DNA from: Natrinema sp. CBA1119
Lineage (GTDB): Archaea; Halobacteriota; Halobacteria; Halobacteriales; Natrialbaceae
DNA length: 64,000 nucleotides
Assembly: GCF_002572525.1 (NCBI RefSeq)
Contig: NZ_PDBS01000001.1
Location: 930,001 to 994,000, forward strand
Reading direction: 5' to 3'
Position numbers and translations under genes: made by a program. Position 1 is the first letter of the stretch. Every line of letters starts with the position of its first letter. Below are positions 1 through 8,720 of this stretch, piece after piece. The notes under the pieces are model-generated. The model worked only from the letters and a program-made list of their open reading frames with translations, did no database searches and had not been told where the DNA came from.

Positions 1-2
1 GT

Positions 3-161
3 ACGCAGCTGTACGACTATATCGATCCGGACGCACTGGACAGTCTCTTCGCCGAGACGAACCGCGGTGGCGCGCGTGCGAGGGGAACCGTCGAGTTCGA
101 GATCGACGACGCGGTGGTCACTGTCAGGCCCGAGCGCGTCGACGTTCGCCCGGCCGACTGA
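3..161 (+). CDS. HalOD1 output-domain protein, C-terminal fragment
   Basis: An open frame enters from the left edge and stops at TGA 159-161; 52 residues are visible. The segment LYDYIDPDALDSLF followed by a TVEFEIDD strand and a TVRPERVDV end matches the haloarchaeal HalOD1 output domain, a small domain found in many haloarchaeal signalling or orphan proteins. The start lies outside the window, so it cannot be said whether receiver or PAS domains precede it. The domain's molecular role is not established. Confidence 0.75.
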   Translation, partial: TQLYDYIDPDALDSLFAETNRGGARARGTVEFEIDDAVVTVRPERVDVRPAD

Positions 162-291
162 GCGACGAGCGATCGAGAGCTGGCGGACGGACGCGGGGAA
201 ACTGGGTGGCGTCGAGGATCGCCGTGACGAGTCGACCGCTCCTCGGCCCTTCCTCGAACCTTTTTTCTCACCGCCGCCGGTATCCGACGGT

Positions 292-1020
292 ATGACGACG
301 CAGCCACACTTGCTGGTCGACGAGGGAGACCTGACGGACATCGCACTTATCCCGGGCGATCCCGGGCGGGTCGATCGCATCGCCGACCACTGCGACGAGT
401 CGGAGACGATCGCCCAGAACCGCGAGTACAAGGTCGTCAACGCCACCTACGGGGGGCGCGAGCTCACGATCTGCTCGACGGGGATCGGCTGTCCCTCCGC
501 CGCGATCGCCATCGAAGAGCTGGCGAACGTCGGCGTCGAGACGTTCATCCGCGTCGGGACGACCGGCGCGCTCCAGTCGGGGATCGAGATCGGCGACATG
601 ATCGTCGCGACCGGCGCGGCGAAAAACGAGGGGACGAGCAAGCGCTACGAGGCCGTCGAGTACCCCGCAGTGCCAGACTACGACGCGCTCTCGGCGCTGG
701 TCAACTCGGCTGAAGCAAATGACGAAGACGTCCACGTCGGTCCCATCGCCTCCGACGACGCCTACTACGCCGAGACCGACGACGCCGTCGACGACTGGGA
801 GGCCGCCGGCCTGCTCTCCGTCGAGATGGAAGCCGCTGCCGTCTTCTCGCTGGCCCGCCGCAAGGGACTCGCCGCCGGTGCGATCTGTACCGTCGACGGG
901 AACCTCGTCGAGGGCACGCAGAAAGGAACCGACACCGAGGACGACGAACTGCCGGACAAGGCCAAGAACAACGTCGGGCGCGCGATCGATATCGCGCTCG
1001 AGGCCGCGACGAACCTTTGA
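292..1020 (+). CDS. udp: Uridine phosphorylase / nucleoside phosphorylase
   Basis: 242-residue cytosolic enzyme of the PNP/UDP family, which splits pyrimidine (or purine) nucleosides with phosphate for salvage. The phosphate-binding PGDPGR motif is at residues 21-26, RVGTTGALQ near 88-96 and the ribose-binding SVEMEAAAVF near 176-185. Length is normal for the family. The frame is open back to position 67, but ATG 292 is chosen because the IPGDPGR motif then sits at the usual distance from the N terminus and a T-rich promoter-like stretch (about 270) lies just upstream. Exact substrate preference cannot be read from sequence. Confidence 0.9.
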   Translation: MTTQPHLLVDEGDLTDIALIPGDPGRVDRIADHCDESETIAQNREYKVVNATYGGRELTICSTGIGCPSAAIAIEELANVGVETFIRVGTTGALQSGIEIGDMIVATGAAKNEGTSKRYEAVEYPAVPDYDALSALVNSAEANDEDVHVGPIASDDAYYAETDDAVDDWEAAGLLSVEMEAAAVFSLARRKGLAAGAICTVDGNLVEGTQKGTDTEDDELPDKAKNNVGRAIDIALEAATNL

Positions 1021-1040
1021 GTTCCGCTCCCTCTCCAGCC

Positions 1041-1868
1041 TTACTGCGCAGTGAGTTGCTCCGCGAGTGCCATCGTCCGATCGGTGAGCGTCTCGGTCGT
1101 CTCGGATGCCCCCTGCAGCGTCTCGTTGATCGTGGCGAAGAGCCGGTCGAACGCGAGCGTCCCGTCCTCGTCCCGCCAGTCGTCCGTCTCGCGGACGGTG
1201 AGTCCGCAGGTCGCACACGTCACGTCCGCGCTCGCTCGAACCCCATCCGCTCGAACCCCGTCGAAACAGCCCTGACACCGCTCGAGGCCCGCCGCGACCG
1301 TCTCCCCCAGTGCGACGACCTCGCGGAGCTTCGACTGCAGGTCCCTCGCCGTCTCGGCGAAGGCCTCGAGGGATGACCGAACCTCGGGGCCGACGGTCGG
1401 TTCGAGGGCGGCGAGGCGATCGAGGCGGGCATCGACGATCGCGAGCGCGAGCAGCACGTCGCGTCGCGTGCGGCAGTACTCCGAGACGGCGTCGTCGATG
1501 CCGGTGTCGGTCTCCTCATCCAGCGCGGACTCGAGGGTCGCGGGTAGCGACGTCGCCAGCGACGCGAAGGCGGCGACGTCCGAGATGGTCGCGCCCTGGA
1601 GGCCGGTTGTCTCACGGACGAGTTCGAACAGTTCGGCGCTCTCGACGCCGTCCGTCGAGGGGGCGGACTCGAGCGTCCCGAAGCAGTCCTCACAGACGGT
1701 AACGAGCGCGCTCTCGTGGACCTCGCCCTCGAGCGGCACGTCGCCGATGGGGTAAGGCCGGAGCGTCGTCGATTCGTCGTCGCCGCCGACCGCGTCGCAG
1801 TGGCGACACGTGTACGCGTCGCGCTCGAACACGGCATCCCGGTCGGCGTGCCAGTCGCGTGCAGTCAC
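1041..1868 (-). CDS. HNH-like zinc-binding protein
   Basis: 275 residues from GTG 1868 (VTARDWHADRD). The N-terminal part has FERDAYTCRHC (Cys21, Cys24), a middle His and CEDC, the layout of an HNH/zinc-finger nuclease fold. The centre is helical and acidic, and a second four-cysteine cluster (CQGC, CATC) lies near the C terminus. The frame stays open for 368 more codons upstream, but that part runs antisense to the next gene and is rejected. The role is unknown; HNH proteins of this size in haloarchaea are often annotated only as HNH endonuclease. The gene is convergent with the phosphorylase gene. Confidence 0.65.
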   Translation of the reverse strand: MTARDWHADRDAVFERDAYTCRHCDAVGGDDESTTLRPYPIGDVPLEGEVHESALVTVCEDCFGTLESAPSTDGVESAELFELVRETTGLQGATISDVAAFASLATSLPATLESALDEETDTGIDDAVSEYCRTRRDVLLALAIVDARLDRLAALEPTVGPEVRSSLEAFAETARDLQSKLREVVALGETVAAGLERCQGCFDGVRADGVRASADVTCATCGLTVRETDDWRDEDGTLAFDRLFATINETLQGASETTETLTDRTMALAEQLTAQ

Positions 1869-1982
1869 GGGCGAGCGAAGACAGCGCGGTGACAAAAGCG
1901 CTCCGACGGGAGACGCGACCGGCGGCCGGCTCGATGCGGTGGTAGCGCGAAACACTAACTCGCAGGCCCTCGTAACATCGGT

Positions 1983-2720
1983 ATGGCCGACGAACCGGAC
2001 GACGCGGACCGACCGGACGAATCGGAAACGGGCGAGGCAGCGACATTCGAACTCGAGCGGGCGTACGACCGCGCGGACCTCGCCGCCGTCTTCCGCGAGT
2101 TCGCGACCGCCTTCGAGTCGGGGCGATCGCTCCGGCTGGACGGCGACGAGCGGAGCGTCGATATCGCGGTTCCACAGCGCGTCGTTGCCGCGTTCGAGAC
2201 CGAACGCGAGTCCAACGTGGAGCCGCCGGTCGCCGAACTGGAACTCGAGATCGAGTGGGACGACCCCGACGACTCGAGCCTTCGGATTACCGACCGCGAC
2301 GCCCGCGATACCGCCGCGGATCGCGATCGATCGGCGGCTGCGGACGCCGATCCGGGGACGGCGGTGATGCCCCTCGAGGGAGTCGCCGCCCGGGGCGGGG
2401 CCGGGTCGGCAGATGGCGATGCCGAGGGAACAACGGCGACGGCGGAGGCGGACGTGACGGCAGAGACGGACGTACCGACCGAGGAAGCGGGAGATGACGA
2501 GGGGACGAGGGACGACGAGCAGACGGGCGGTTCCGAGCGGACCAGCCGCTTCGAGGTCTACGAGGACAGGGCGGGCCAGTGGCGCTGGCGGCTCGTCCAC
2601 TGGAACGGCAACATCGTCGCCGATAGCGGCGAAGGCTACTCCTCCCGGTCCAACGCCGAACGGGCGGCCCGAAGCGTCATGCGCAGCGCTCCGTCCGCCA
2701 CGATCCAGCGCCGCGACTGA
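1983..2720 (+). CDS. Amphi-Trp / HVO_2922-type two-domain protein
   Basis: 245 residues. The N-terminal 90 residues (ELERAYDRADLAAVFREF, then GRSLRLDGDERSVDIAVP) resemble the amphi-Trp domain. A low-complexity acidic linker follows. The C-terminal 60 residues (SRFEVYEDRAGQWRWRL ... SGEGYSSRSNAERAA) are a YegP/HVO_2922-type (DUF1508-like) repeat. Such domains are small beta-rich folds of unknown function, sometimes expressed under stress. The gene starts 114 bp from the divergent HNH-like gene. Its stop codon abuts a copy of the 82-bp palindromic repeat. Confidence 0.75.
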   Translation: MADEPDDADRPDESETGEAATFELERAYDRADLAAVFREFATAFESGRSLRLDGDERSVDIAVPQRVVAAFETERESNVEPPVAELELEIEWDDPDDSSLRITDRDARDTAADRDRSAAADADPGTAVMPLEGVAARGGAGSADGDAEGTTATAEADVTAETDVPTEEAGDDEGTRDDEQTGGSERTSRFEVYEDRAGQWRWRLVHWNGNIVADSGEGYSSRSNAERAARSVMRSAPSATIQRRD

Positions 2721-2806
2721 GACGGTCCGTTGGACCGAGTTGCCGGAGCAATCGCAGGACGGTTCGCTTCGCGGTTGCGCCGGAACTGACTGACAGCAGT
2801 CCGTTT
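2721..2806 (-). repeat. Divergent copy of the 82-bp double palindrome
   Basis: Read on the minus strand this matches, with many substitutions, the elements at 25786-25867 and 60155-60236. The best-kept end is GACTGACAGCAGTCCGT, with GCGGTTGCGCCGG next to it. It starts directly after the stop codon of the preceding gene and lies between two convergent genes. Confidence 0.6.
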
Positions 2807-2817
2807 GAGACGCGCGA

Positions 2818-3564
2818 CTACCGCTGGATATCGTCGCTATCGCCGTCCATGTCGACGTCGAGGTCCGCCGACCAGTCGATGCGCTCGTACTCGAGCGACG
2901 GGGTCGCATCGGGCGGGACGGCGTTGTATTCTCGGAGGAACGAGACGATACCGCTCGTGCCCCCGAAATCACCGCGATACCGCCGGAAGAGCCGCGGGAC
3001 CGTCGCAGTACCGCCCTCGGAATCGTAGGTGACGTTCTCCTCGAGGAACCACTCGATGGCGATATCGAGTTCCTCGTCGACGTCTCGTGGCGAGTAGATT
3101 GCGATCGGGGGACAGTGATCGTCGCCGTGGCTCAGCGCGAAGTGGATCCGCGGATCGCACTCCGCAAGGCGGAACTGGCGCTCGAATGCCGTGGGAAACG
3201 GCCGCGGGACGTAGCCGAGGCCCCACGGCAGCTTCGAACTCCGGAGCAGCCCGTGTTCGATGTCGTTGAGACTCAGCCAGACCCCGCTGACGGGGACCTG
3301 ATCGCGCGCGAAGAACTTCCACTGATCGAGCAGCCCGCCCTCGAACAGGTCGTCGTCCGCCTCTTCCTCCAGCAGGAGTTGGGCGTACGCGTTGTAACAG
3401 TTGAGCCAGAAGGCCAGTTTGCCCTCACGATTGGACAGCGCTCGGTCCAGTTGTGACCGCTCGAGTGTCGCGAGGCGCTCCCGAAACGGATCGGCGTCGC
3501 CCTCCGTTTTGACCGCATAGAGGAGATCGGCCGAGAGCGAGAGGGGATCGAGCTGAGTCGGCAT
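2818..3564 (-). CDS. DUF547 family protein
   Basis: 248 residues. The core LAFWLNCYNAYAQLLL near residues 50-65, the later SLNDIEHGLLR and the DPRIHFALSHGDDHCPP segment are the typical motifs of DUF547, a papain-like-fold family whose function in archaea is unknown. The conserved Cys (in HCPP) and His are kept. No signal peptide is seen, so it is probably cytosolic. The start MPTQLDPLSL is the first ATG in frame. The gene is convergent with the HVO_2922-type gene and divergent from the AI-2E-type transporter gene. Confidence 0.85.
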   Translation of the reverse strand: MPTQLDPLSLSADLLYAVKTEGDADPFRERLATLERSQLDRALSNREGKLAFWLNCYNAYAQLLLEEEADDDLFEGGLLDQWKFFARDQVPVSGVWLSLNDIEHGLLRSSKLPWGLGYVPRPFPTAFERQFRLAECDPRIHFALSHGDDHCPPIAIYSPRDVDEELDIAIEWFLEENVTYDSEGGTATVPRLFRRYRGDFGGTSGIVSFLREYNAVPPDATPSLEYERIDWSADLDVDMDGDSDDIQR

Positions 3565-3675
3565 TCGTGCGGGGGTTCACCAACCAGGCCCTTGAAGCCG
3601 TGTGACGGCTCTATGCGACAGTCCTGACTGAAGACACGTTCAAGCCGTGGTTTTATTTCGATAACGGCCGAAATA

Positions 3676-4701
3676 ATGACCGTGAATCTCAGCAAGGGAT
3701 TTCTCCTGGTCATCGTCGGGCTCTTCGCGTACCTCTCGCTGTTGCTCGCGCTCCCGTTCCTCCAGTACATCCTCGGGGCCATTCTCGTCGCCTACATCCT
3801 CTATCCGGTTCAGGGACACCTCGAGCGGCGGGTCTCGCCGCCGGTCGCCGCCTTCGCGCTCGTCCTGCTGGCGGTCGCAGTCGTCATCGTCCCGCTCGTC
3901 ATCATCGTCGTGGTCGTCGCCAGCGACGCCCGGCGGCTCATCGAAGCCACCGACGCCGACTCGTTCCAGACGGCCGAACTCGAGCGACTCATCGAGGAGC
4001 AAACGGGTGTGAGCGTCGATATCACGTCCACGCTGGCCGACTCCGCGCAGGGAATCGGCGGGATGGCCCTCGAGCAGTCGACCGCGTGGTTCAGTGCGCT
4101 GACGCACACCCTCGTCGGGCTCGGACTCGCGATTTTCCTGCTTTACTACCTGCTCAAGGACGGGGGCAACCTACTCGCCTGGATCCGAGAGTTGACGCCG
4201 CTCCCGGACGAGGCCCAAGACGACTTCTACCGGGAGCTGGACGCGGTGATGTGGGCCGTCCTCGCGGGCCACGTCCTGATCGCGATCATTCAGGGGTCCA
4301 TCGCCGGGCTGGGGCTGTTCGCGACCGGCGTGCCAAACGCCGTGTTCTGGACGGTCGTCATGATCATCCTCTCGTTGATCCCGCTGGTCGGGTCGTTCCT
4401 GGTGTGGGGGCCGGCCGTGCTCTTCCTCTTCCTGACGGGCGAGCCGTTGCTCGCCGTGGCGCTTTTCGCCTACAGCACGGTCGTCGTCGGCCTCTCAGAC
4501 GACTACCTCCGTCCGCTCCTCGTCGACCGCTACGCCGATCTCAATCCCGCCGTCATCATCCTCGGCGTCCTCGGTGGCGTCTACGCCTTCGGCATCATGG
4601 GCCTGTTCTACGGTCCCGTCGTCCTCGGCGCGCTGATGGCGACACTGGACGTGATGAGGGACCACTACAACTCACTCGAGGGCGCCCACGGAATGCAGTG
4701 A
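3676..4701 (+). CDS. AI-2E family transporter
   Basis: 341-residue membrane protein of the AI-2E/PerM-like family. Two N-terminal hydrophobic helices (residues 8-40) are followed by a third near 55-80, a soluble segment to about residue 140, then more helices including PNAVFWTVVMIILSLIPLVG, the family hallmark. Members export signalling molecules or act as sodium/proton antiporters in some halophiles; the substrate here is unknown. The family name should not be taken as evidence for autoinducer-2 transport. Length is normal. Confidence 0.88.
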   Translation: MTVNLSKGFLLVIVGLFAYLSLLLALPFLQYILGAILVAYILYPVQGHLERRVSPPVAAFALVLLAVAVVIVPLVIIVVVVASDARRLIEATDADSFQTAELERLIEEQTGVSVDITSTLADSAQGIGGMALEQSTAWFSALTHTLVGLGLAIFLLYYLLKDGGNLLAWIRELTPLPDEAQDDFYRELDAVMWAVLAGHVLIAIIQGSIAGLGLFATGVPNAVFWTVVMIILSLIPLVGSFLVWGPAVLFLFLTGEPLLAVALFAYSTVVVGLSDDYLRPLLVDRYADLNPAVIILGVLGGVYAFGIMGLFYGPVVLGALMATLDVMRDHYNSLEGAHGMQ

Positions 4702-4766
4702 CTGTCGAAACGACAGCTCACAACCGTTGAAACGGCATCCAACTGCAGTGACGGACGGAACGGCGG

Positions 4767-5294
4767 CTACTGCGTCTCGTCGATTCCCGCGAGTAACTCG
4801 TCGACGAGCCGCGTGAAGCGATCGACGAGTCGGTCCGGTACTGTCGGCGTCACCGTCGTCAACAGCCGGCCGGTCGCGTCGGGATCTGCGAGCGTGAGGA
4901 CGACGCGATTTCGCTCGTCATATCGCTTGTCGACGATTTCGTGCTCGACCAGCCGGTCGAGATGGTACTCGAGCGTGCTGCGGGCGACGCCGAGTGCATC
5001 GGCGACGTCGGTAGGCGCGGCGGGTTCGCGTTCGATCAGGTGGATGATGATCTCGCGGGCGGTTTCGCGGCGGAACAGCGCCAGCGCGGTCCGCTCCCAC
5101 GCGTCGTACGTCGGCGGGTAGTAGTGCGTCCGGCCGTACCACTCCTCGCGAACGAGTCGGTCGTCCTCGAGCAGTCGACGGACGTGGTACTGGACCTGCC
5201 CCGGCGCGAACGCCAACTCCCTGACGAGTTCGTTGAAGTGAACGCCGGCGTTGGCGCGGACGTGGGCGTGAATCTCCTGCCGTGTCTCTGTCAT
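4767..5294 (-). CDS. Two-unit winged-helix transcription regulator
   Basis: 175 residues from ATG 5294. Two winged-helix modules are visible: residues 1-60 (HFNELVRELAFAPGQVQYHVRRL) and about 85-145 (TDVADALGVARSTLEYHLDRL). This tandem layout is common in haloarchaeal regulators. It is divergent from the small membrane protein gene at 5541, with about 245 bp between them, so the neighbour is a plausible target. The ligand is unknown. Confidence 0.88.
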   Translation of the reverse strand: MTETRQEIHAHVRANAGVHFNELVRELAFAPGQVQYHVRRLLEDDRLVREEWYGRTHYYPPTYDAWERTALALFRRETAREIIIHLIEREPAAPTDVADALGVARSTLEYHLDRLVEHEIVDKRYDERNRVVLTLADPDATGRLLTTVTPTVPDRLVDRFTRLVDELLAGIDETQ

Positions 5295-5540
5295 CTGTGG
5301 CTGTGACTCCCCTTCTGGCGGGTCGTGTCGTCGCCTAGCGCGACGGGCTATATAATAAGTCTCGCGCGTTCCCACTCCGCGAGAACTGATCGCCCGCGGC
5401 CTCGAGAGTGCAACGGTAGTCGAGAACGGGTCCGGCGAGGGTCGAGAACGGGTCCGACGGCTCGAGCGAGTAGCGGCTACTGGATCGGGAGGTACCGAAG
5501 CGAATAGGTGGGTGTCCGCCCGAGTACGGGTATCGACCGC

Positions 5541-5888
5541 ATGGTGCTCGCAATGTCGTTCGCCGACGAGTGGCTCGATCCACAGCTCGCGCCCGTCCTG
5601 GTCGCCGTCATCGTCCTCGCGGTGATCGGTACGACGGCGCTGTTCGTCGTCGGACTCGTCGCCTATTCTCGGCGCCGGACGACCCGATACTCCCTGATCA
5701 CCGTCGTGCTCGGCGTGCTGGTCGTTCGGTCGGTGACCGGACTGGGAACCGTCCTCGGACTCGTCCCCATGACGGTCCACCACCTCGTCGAACACGGCTT
5801 CGATTTCCTGATAGCCGTGCTGGTCCTCTACGCGGTCTATCGAAGCGGCCCGACGAACGGGACCAGTTCTCGAGCGCCCGACGAGTGA
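5541..5888 (+). CDS. Small three-helix membrane protein
   Basis: 115 residues from ATG 5541 (MVLAMSFADEW; a second ATG at 5553 is possible). Three hydrophobic segments are visible: LAPVLVAVIVLAVIG, YSLITVVLGVLVVRSV and HGFDFLIAVLVLYAVY, ending in a short polar tail. It resembles haloarchaeal membrane proteins that sit beside a two-unit winged-helix gene, here the divergent gene at 4767-5294. Metal binding by HHLVEHG is possible but not shown. Confidence 0.65.
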   Translation: MVLAMSFADEWLDPQLAPVLVAVIVLAVIGTTALFVVGLVAYSRRRTTRYSLITVVLGVLVVRSVTGLGTVLGLVPMTVHHLVEHGFDFLIAVLVLYAVYRSGPTNGTSSRAPDE

Positions 5889-5966
5889 CGCCGGTTCGCC
5901 GTCGCTGCGAGCGGCCGGGATCCGTCGGGCTTTTGGCGTCCCGCACCCGACGGTGTGACGAGACGA

Positions 5967-7220
5967 ATGGCCCGGTATCACATCGAAACGTACGGGTGTA
6001 CGTCAAACCGCGGGGAGAGTCGCGAGATCGAGCGACGGCTCCGCGACGCAGGCCATTACCAGGTCGACGGTCCGGGCGAAGCCGATGTCGCCATCCTCAA
6101 CACCTGCACCGTCGTCGAAAAGACCGAGCGCAATATGCTCCGGCGGGCCGAAGAACTGGCCGACGAGACGGCCGACCTCTTCATCACGGGCTGTATGGCC
6201 CTCGCACAGGGCGAAGAGTTCGCACAGGCCGGCGTCGACGGCCAAGTCCTCCACTGGGACGAGGTACCCGAAGCCGTCACCAACGGCGAGTGTCCGACGA
6301 CAACCCCCGATGCGGAACCCATCCTCGACGGCGTCGTCGGTATCCTCCCCATCGCGCGCGGGTGCATGTCCGACTGCTCGTACTGCATCACGAAGCAGGC
6401 GACGGGCAAGATCGACTCCCCCTCGGTCGAGGAAAACGTCGAGAAAGCCCGCGCGCTGATCCACGCCGGCGCAAAGGAGATCAGAATTACGGGCCAGGAC
6501 ACCGGCGTCTACGGCTGGGACGAGGGCGAGCGAAAGCTCCACCGGCTGCTCGAGAAGATCTGCGAGATCGAGGGCGACTTCCGCGTCCGCGTGGGGATGG
6601 CCAATCCGAAGGGCGTTCATGGCATCCGCAAGGAGTTGGCCGACGTCTTCGCCGCGAACGAGGAGCTGTACGATTTCCTCCACGCGCCCGTTCAGTCCGG
6701 GAGCGACGACGTGCTGGGAGACATGCGACGCCAGCATCAGGTCGAAGAGTATCTGGAGGTCGTCGAGACTTTCGACGAAACCCTCGACTACTGGACGCTG
6801 TCGACGGACTTCATCGTCGGCTTCCCGACCGAGACCGACCACGACCACGCGCAGTCGATGGCCCTCCTGCGTGAGACGCGACCGGAGAAGATCAACGTCA
6901 CCCGCTTCTCGAAGCGGCCGGGAACCGACGCCGCCGAGCTGAAGGGACTCGGCGGGACGCTCAAGAAGGAGCGCTCGAAGGAGATGAGTGCGGTCAAGCG
7001 CGACATCGTCGCCGATGCCTACGCCGACATGGTCGGCGAGACGCGCGAAGACGTTCTCGTCGTCGAGCAGGGCACCGCCGACTCCGTGAAGTGTCGCGAC
7101 TCGGCCTACCGGCAGCTCATCGTGCAGCACGCGAGCGACTACGGGCTCGAACCCGGCGATTTCGTCGACCTCGAGGTAACGGCACACGAGACGATGTACG
7201 CCTTTGGGACGCCGATCTAG
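5967..7220 (+). CDS. tRNA t6A37 methylthiotransferase (e-MtaB type)
   Basis: 417-residue radical SAM methylthiotransferase, expected to convert t6A37 to ms2t6A37 in tRNAs reading ANN codons. The N-terminal UPF0004 domain has the three cluster cysteines (C11, C47, C76). The radical SAM motif CMSDCSYC is at C133, C137 and C140, and the C-terminal about 60 residues form a TRAM-like RNA-binding domain. ATG 5967 is chosen over 5955 because the ARYHIETYGC start is standard. The gene stands alone between short intergenic gaps. Confidence 0.93.
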   Translation: MARYHIETYGCTSNRGESREIERRLRDAGHYQVDGPGEADVAILNTCTVVEKTERNMLRRAEELADETADLFITGCMALAQGEEFAQAGVDGQVLHWDEVPEAVTNGECPTTTPDAEPILDGVVGILPIARGCMSDCSYCITKQATGKIDSPSVEENVEKARALIHAGAKEIRITGQDTGVYGWDEGERKLHRLLEKICEIEGDFRVRVGMANPKGVHGIRKELADVFAANEELYDFLHAPVQSGSDDVLGDMRRQHQVEEYLEVVETFDETLDYWTLSTDFIVGFPTETDHDHAQSMALLRETRPEKINVTRFSKRPGTDAAELKGLGGTLKKERSKEMSAVKRDIVADAYADMVGETREDVLVVEQGTADSVKCRDSAYRQLIVQHASDYGLEPGDFVDLEVTAHETMYAFGTPI

Positions 7221-7346
7221 GCGTCGGACCGTCCGCTTCCGGCCGGGCGGGTTCGACTCGCTCTCGAGTATCTTCAAACGCACGGCTGAAACCAGTTTTC
7301 GGGAATCAACGGCGACTCTACTCCCGTTCGGGTTGAATTGTGGGGT

Positions 7347-7712
7347 ATGAGCAACACAGTCGAGGAGCCAACGCTGTGTCCGCGCGCCGAACGGGACGGA
7401 GAACTCGGATGTAATCCGACCCGGATCATCGAGTTACTCTCCGAAGATGACGCTCGAGCGGTGTACCTGGCCGTCGAGGAGCCGACGACGGTGTCCGAGA
7501 TCGCCGACGCGCTCGAACTCCCCCAATCGACGGCCTACCGGAAGGTCGAAAACCTCCACAAGGCGGGGCTGATCCGGCAGCTCAACGAGCGATCGAAGGG
7601 CGGGCTACCCGCCCATTACGTCCAGGCGATCGACCACGTGTCGGTAACGTACGACGATCCGCTGCGGATCGAGTGCGCCCAACACGGGAAGACCCTCTAC
7701 TGTGAGCCCTGA
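7347..7712 (+). CDS. HTH transcription regulator (ArsR/TrmB-like)
   Basis: 121 residues starting MSNTVEEPTLCPRAERDG. A winged-helix core is clear (TVSEIADALELPQSTAYRKVENLHKAGLIRQ, residues about 46-76), followed by a wing and a short C-terminal beta segment. It lacks the metal-binding cysteine pattern of classic ArsR metal sensors. Convergent with the redoxin gene. Confidence 0.85.
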   Translation: MSNTVEEPTLCPRAERDGELGCNPTRIIELLSEDDARAVYLAVEEPTTVSEIADALELPQSTAYRKVENLHKAGLIRQLNERSKGGLPAHYVQAIDHVSVTYDDPLRIECAQHGKTLYCEP

Positions 7713-7739
7713 CCGCTGCGATGTGTGGCAGTCGGACAC

Positions 7740-8219
7740 TCAGAGGTTCGTGACCGCGGTCTCGATCTCTTCGCGGGGGAGCGGCGAGATCCAGTCGTCC
7801 GCAACAAAGGCGTACTGTACCTCGCGCTCCGGATCGAGGACGAACGCAGAGCGCCACGGGGTCGAGACGTTCGCCATGTGATCGCGGTCGGCGAGCAAAT
7901 CGAGCGAGTCGCCGATTTCACCGTTTACGTCGGCGAAAAAGCGAAAGTCCGGCTCGTCCAGCCAGCGGAGAAACTCGTTTTGGGCGTAGGGGCCGTCGCG
8001 GCTCACGCCGAGGACCGACACGTCGTCGAATTCGCCCCAGCCGGCGCGAACGAACTGTTTCCACCAGTTCTGTGCGATGGCGCTGAACGCGAAGCCGGTC
8101 GAGACCAAGACGCCGCCACGATCGCCGAGCGCGTCGGCAAGCGTCGTCGAGCGGAACGTTTCGCCGTCGCAGAGAAGCGCCTCGAAGTCCGGAACGGTCT
8201 CGCCCTCGGTCGGTGGCAT
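7740..8219 (-). CDS. Peroxiredoxin-like redoxin lacking the catalytic Cys
   Basis: 159 residues with an AhpC/TSA thioredoxin-like fold (VPDFEALLCDGETF, DVSVLGVSRDGPYAQNEFLRWL, FRFFADVNGEIGDSL, RSAFVLDPEREVQYAFVADDW). Where peroxiredoxins carry PxxxTxxC this protein reads VSTGFAFSAIAQNW (residues 39-52), so the peroxidatic cysteine is absent. The only cysteine is Cys17 in the first strand. It is divergent from a glutaredoxin-like gene 113 bp away, which suggests a shared redox theme. It may be a non-catalytic or reassigned member. Confidence 0.8.
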   Translation of the reverse strand: MPPTEGETVPDFEALLCDGETFRSTTLADALGDRGGVLVSTGFAFSAIAQNWWKQFVRAGWGEFDDVSVLGVSRDGPYAQNEFLRWLDEPDFRFFADVNGEIGDSLDLLADRDHMANVSTPWRSAFVLDPEREVQYAFVADDWISPLPREEIETAVTNL

Positions 8220-8332
8220 ACCCGAGTACTCTCGCGTGGGGAGAAAAAACTCCGCTCCGAGAACGACCCGAGCGGGGGAGAGTCACCGCTGTTCGGCGTA
8301 CCCTTATCAGTGATCGCGTACAATTGGTACCC

Positions 8333-8569
8333 ATGCTCACGCTCTACCAGTTGGAAGGCTGCCCGTACTGCGAACTGGTCGCCGACCGCCTCGAGGAACT
8401 CGAGATCGACTACGACAGCGTCTGGGTCGAGGGACTGCACTCGAAGCGCGATGAGGTCAAGCGCATCTCGGGCCAGCGCCAGGTCCCCGTCGTCGTCGAC
8501 GAGGAGTATGGCGTGACGATGGCCGAATCGGAGCGGATTCTCGACTACCTCGAGACGACTCACGCCTGA
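8333..8569 (+). CDS. Glutaredoxin
   Basis: 78 residues with the complete glutaredoxin fold: the active-site CPYC is at residues 10-13, the cis-Pro motif RQVPVVVD near 49-56, and the helix ESERILDYLE at the end. It should reduce disulfides with a small thiol (haloarchaea use gamma-glutamylcysteine) or thioredoxin-reductase-type partners. A TATA-like CCCTTATCAG lies about 28 bp before the ATG, so the transcript is probably leaderless. Its neighbour is the divergent redoxin gene. Confidence 0.92.
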   Translation: MLTLYQLEGCPYCELVADRLEELEIDYDSVWVEGLHSKRDEVKRISGQRQVPVVVDEEYGVTMAESERILDYLETTHA

Positions 8570-8720
8570 GACGGACTCCTGTCAGTCGGTTCCGAGTCCA
8601 AGCCCGCTCCGTCCTTCGGACACGCGTCCGGCGTTCGATGGGAACTCGCACAAGGATTGGGACGGCGGTCGCACCGGCGGCCGGGATCGGGCGACGCGAC
8701 GGTACTAACGGCGACAACGA

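Noticed and set aside
1869-2972. Upstream extension of the HNH-like gene to 643 residues
   Set aside because: The extra frame is antisense to the amphi-Trp gene, Arg/Gly/Val-rich and shows no domain; typical shadow frame in GC-rich DNA.
6003-7283. 426-residue minus-strand frame
   Set aside because: Antisense shadow of the methylthiotransferase.
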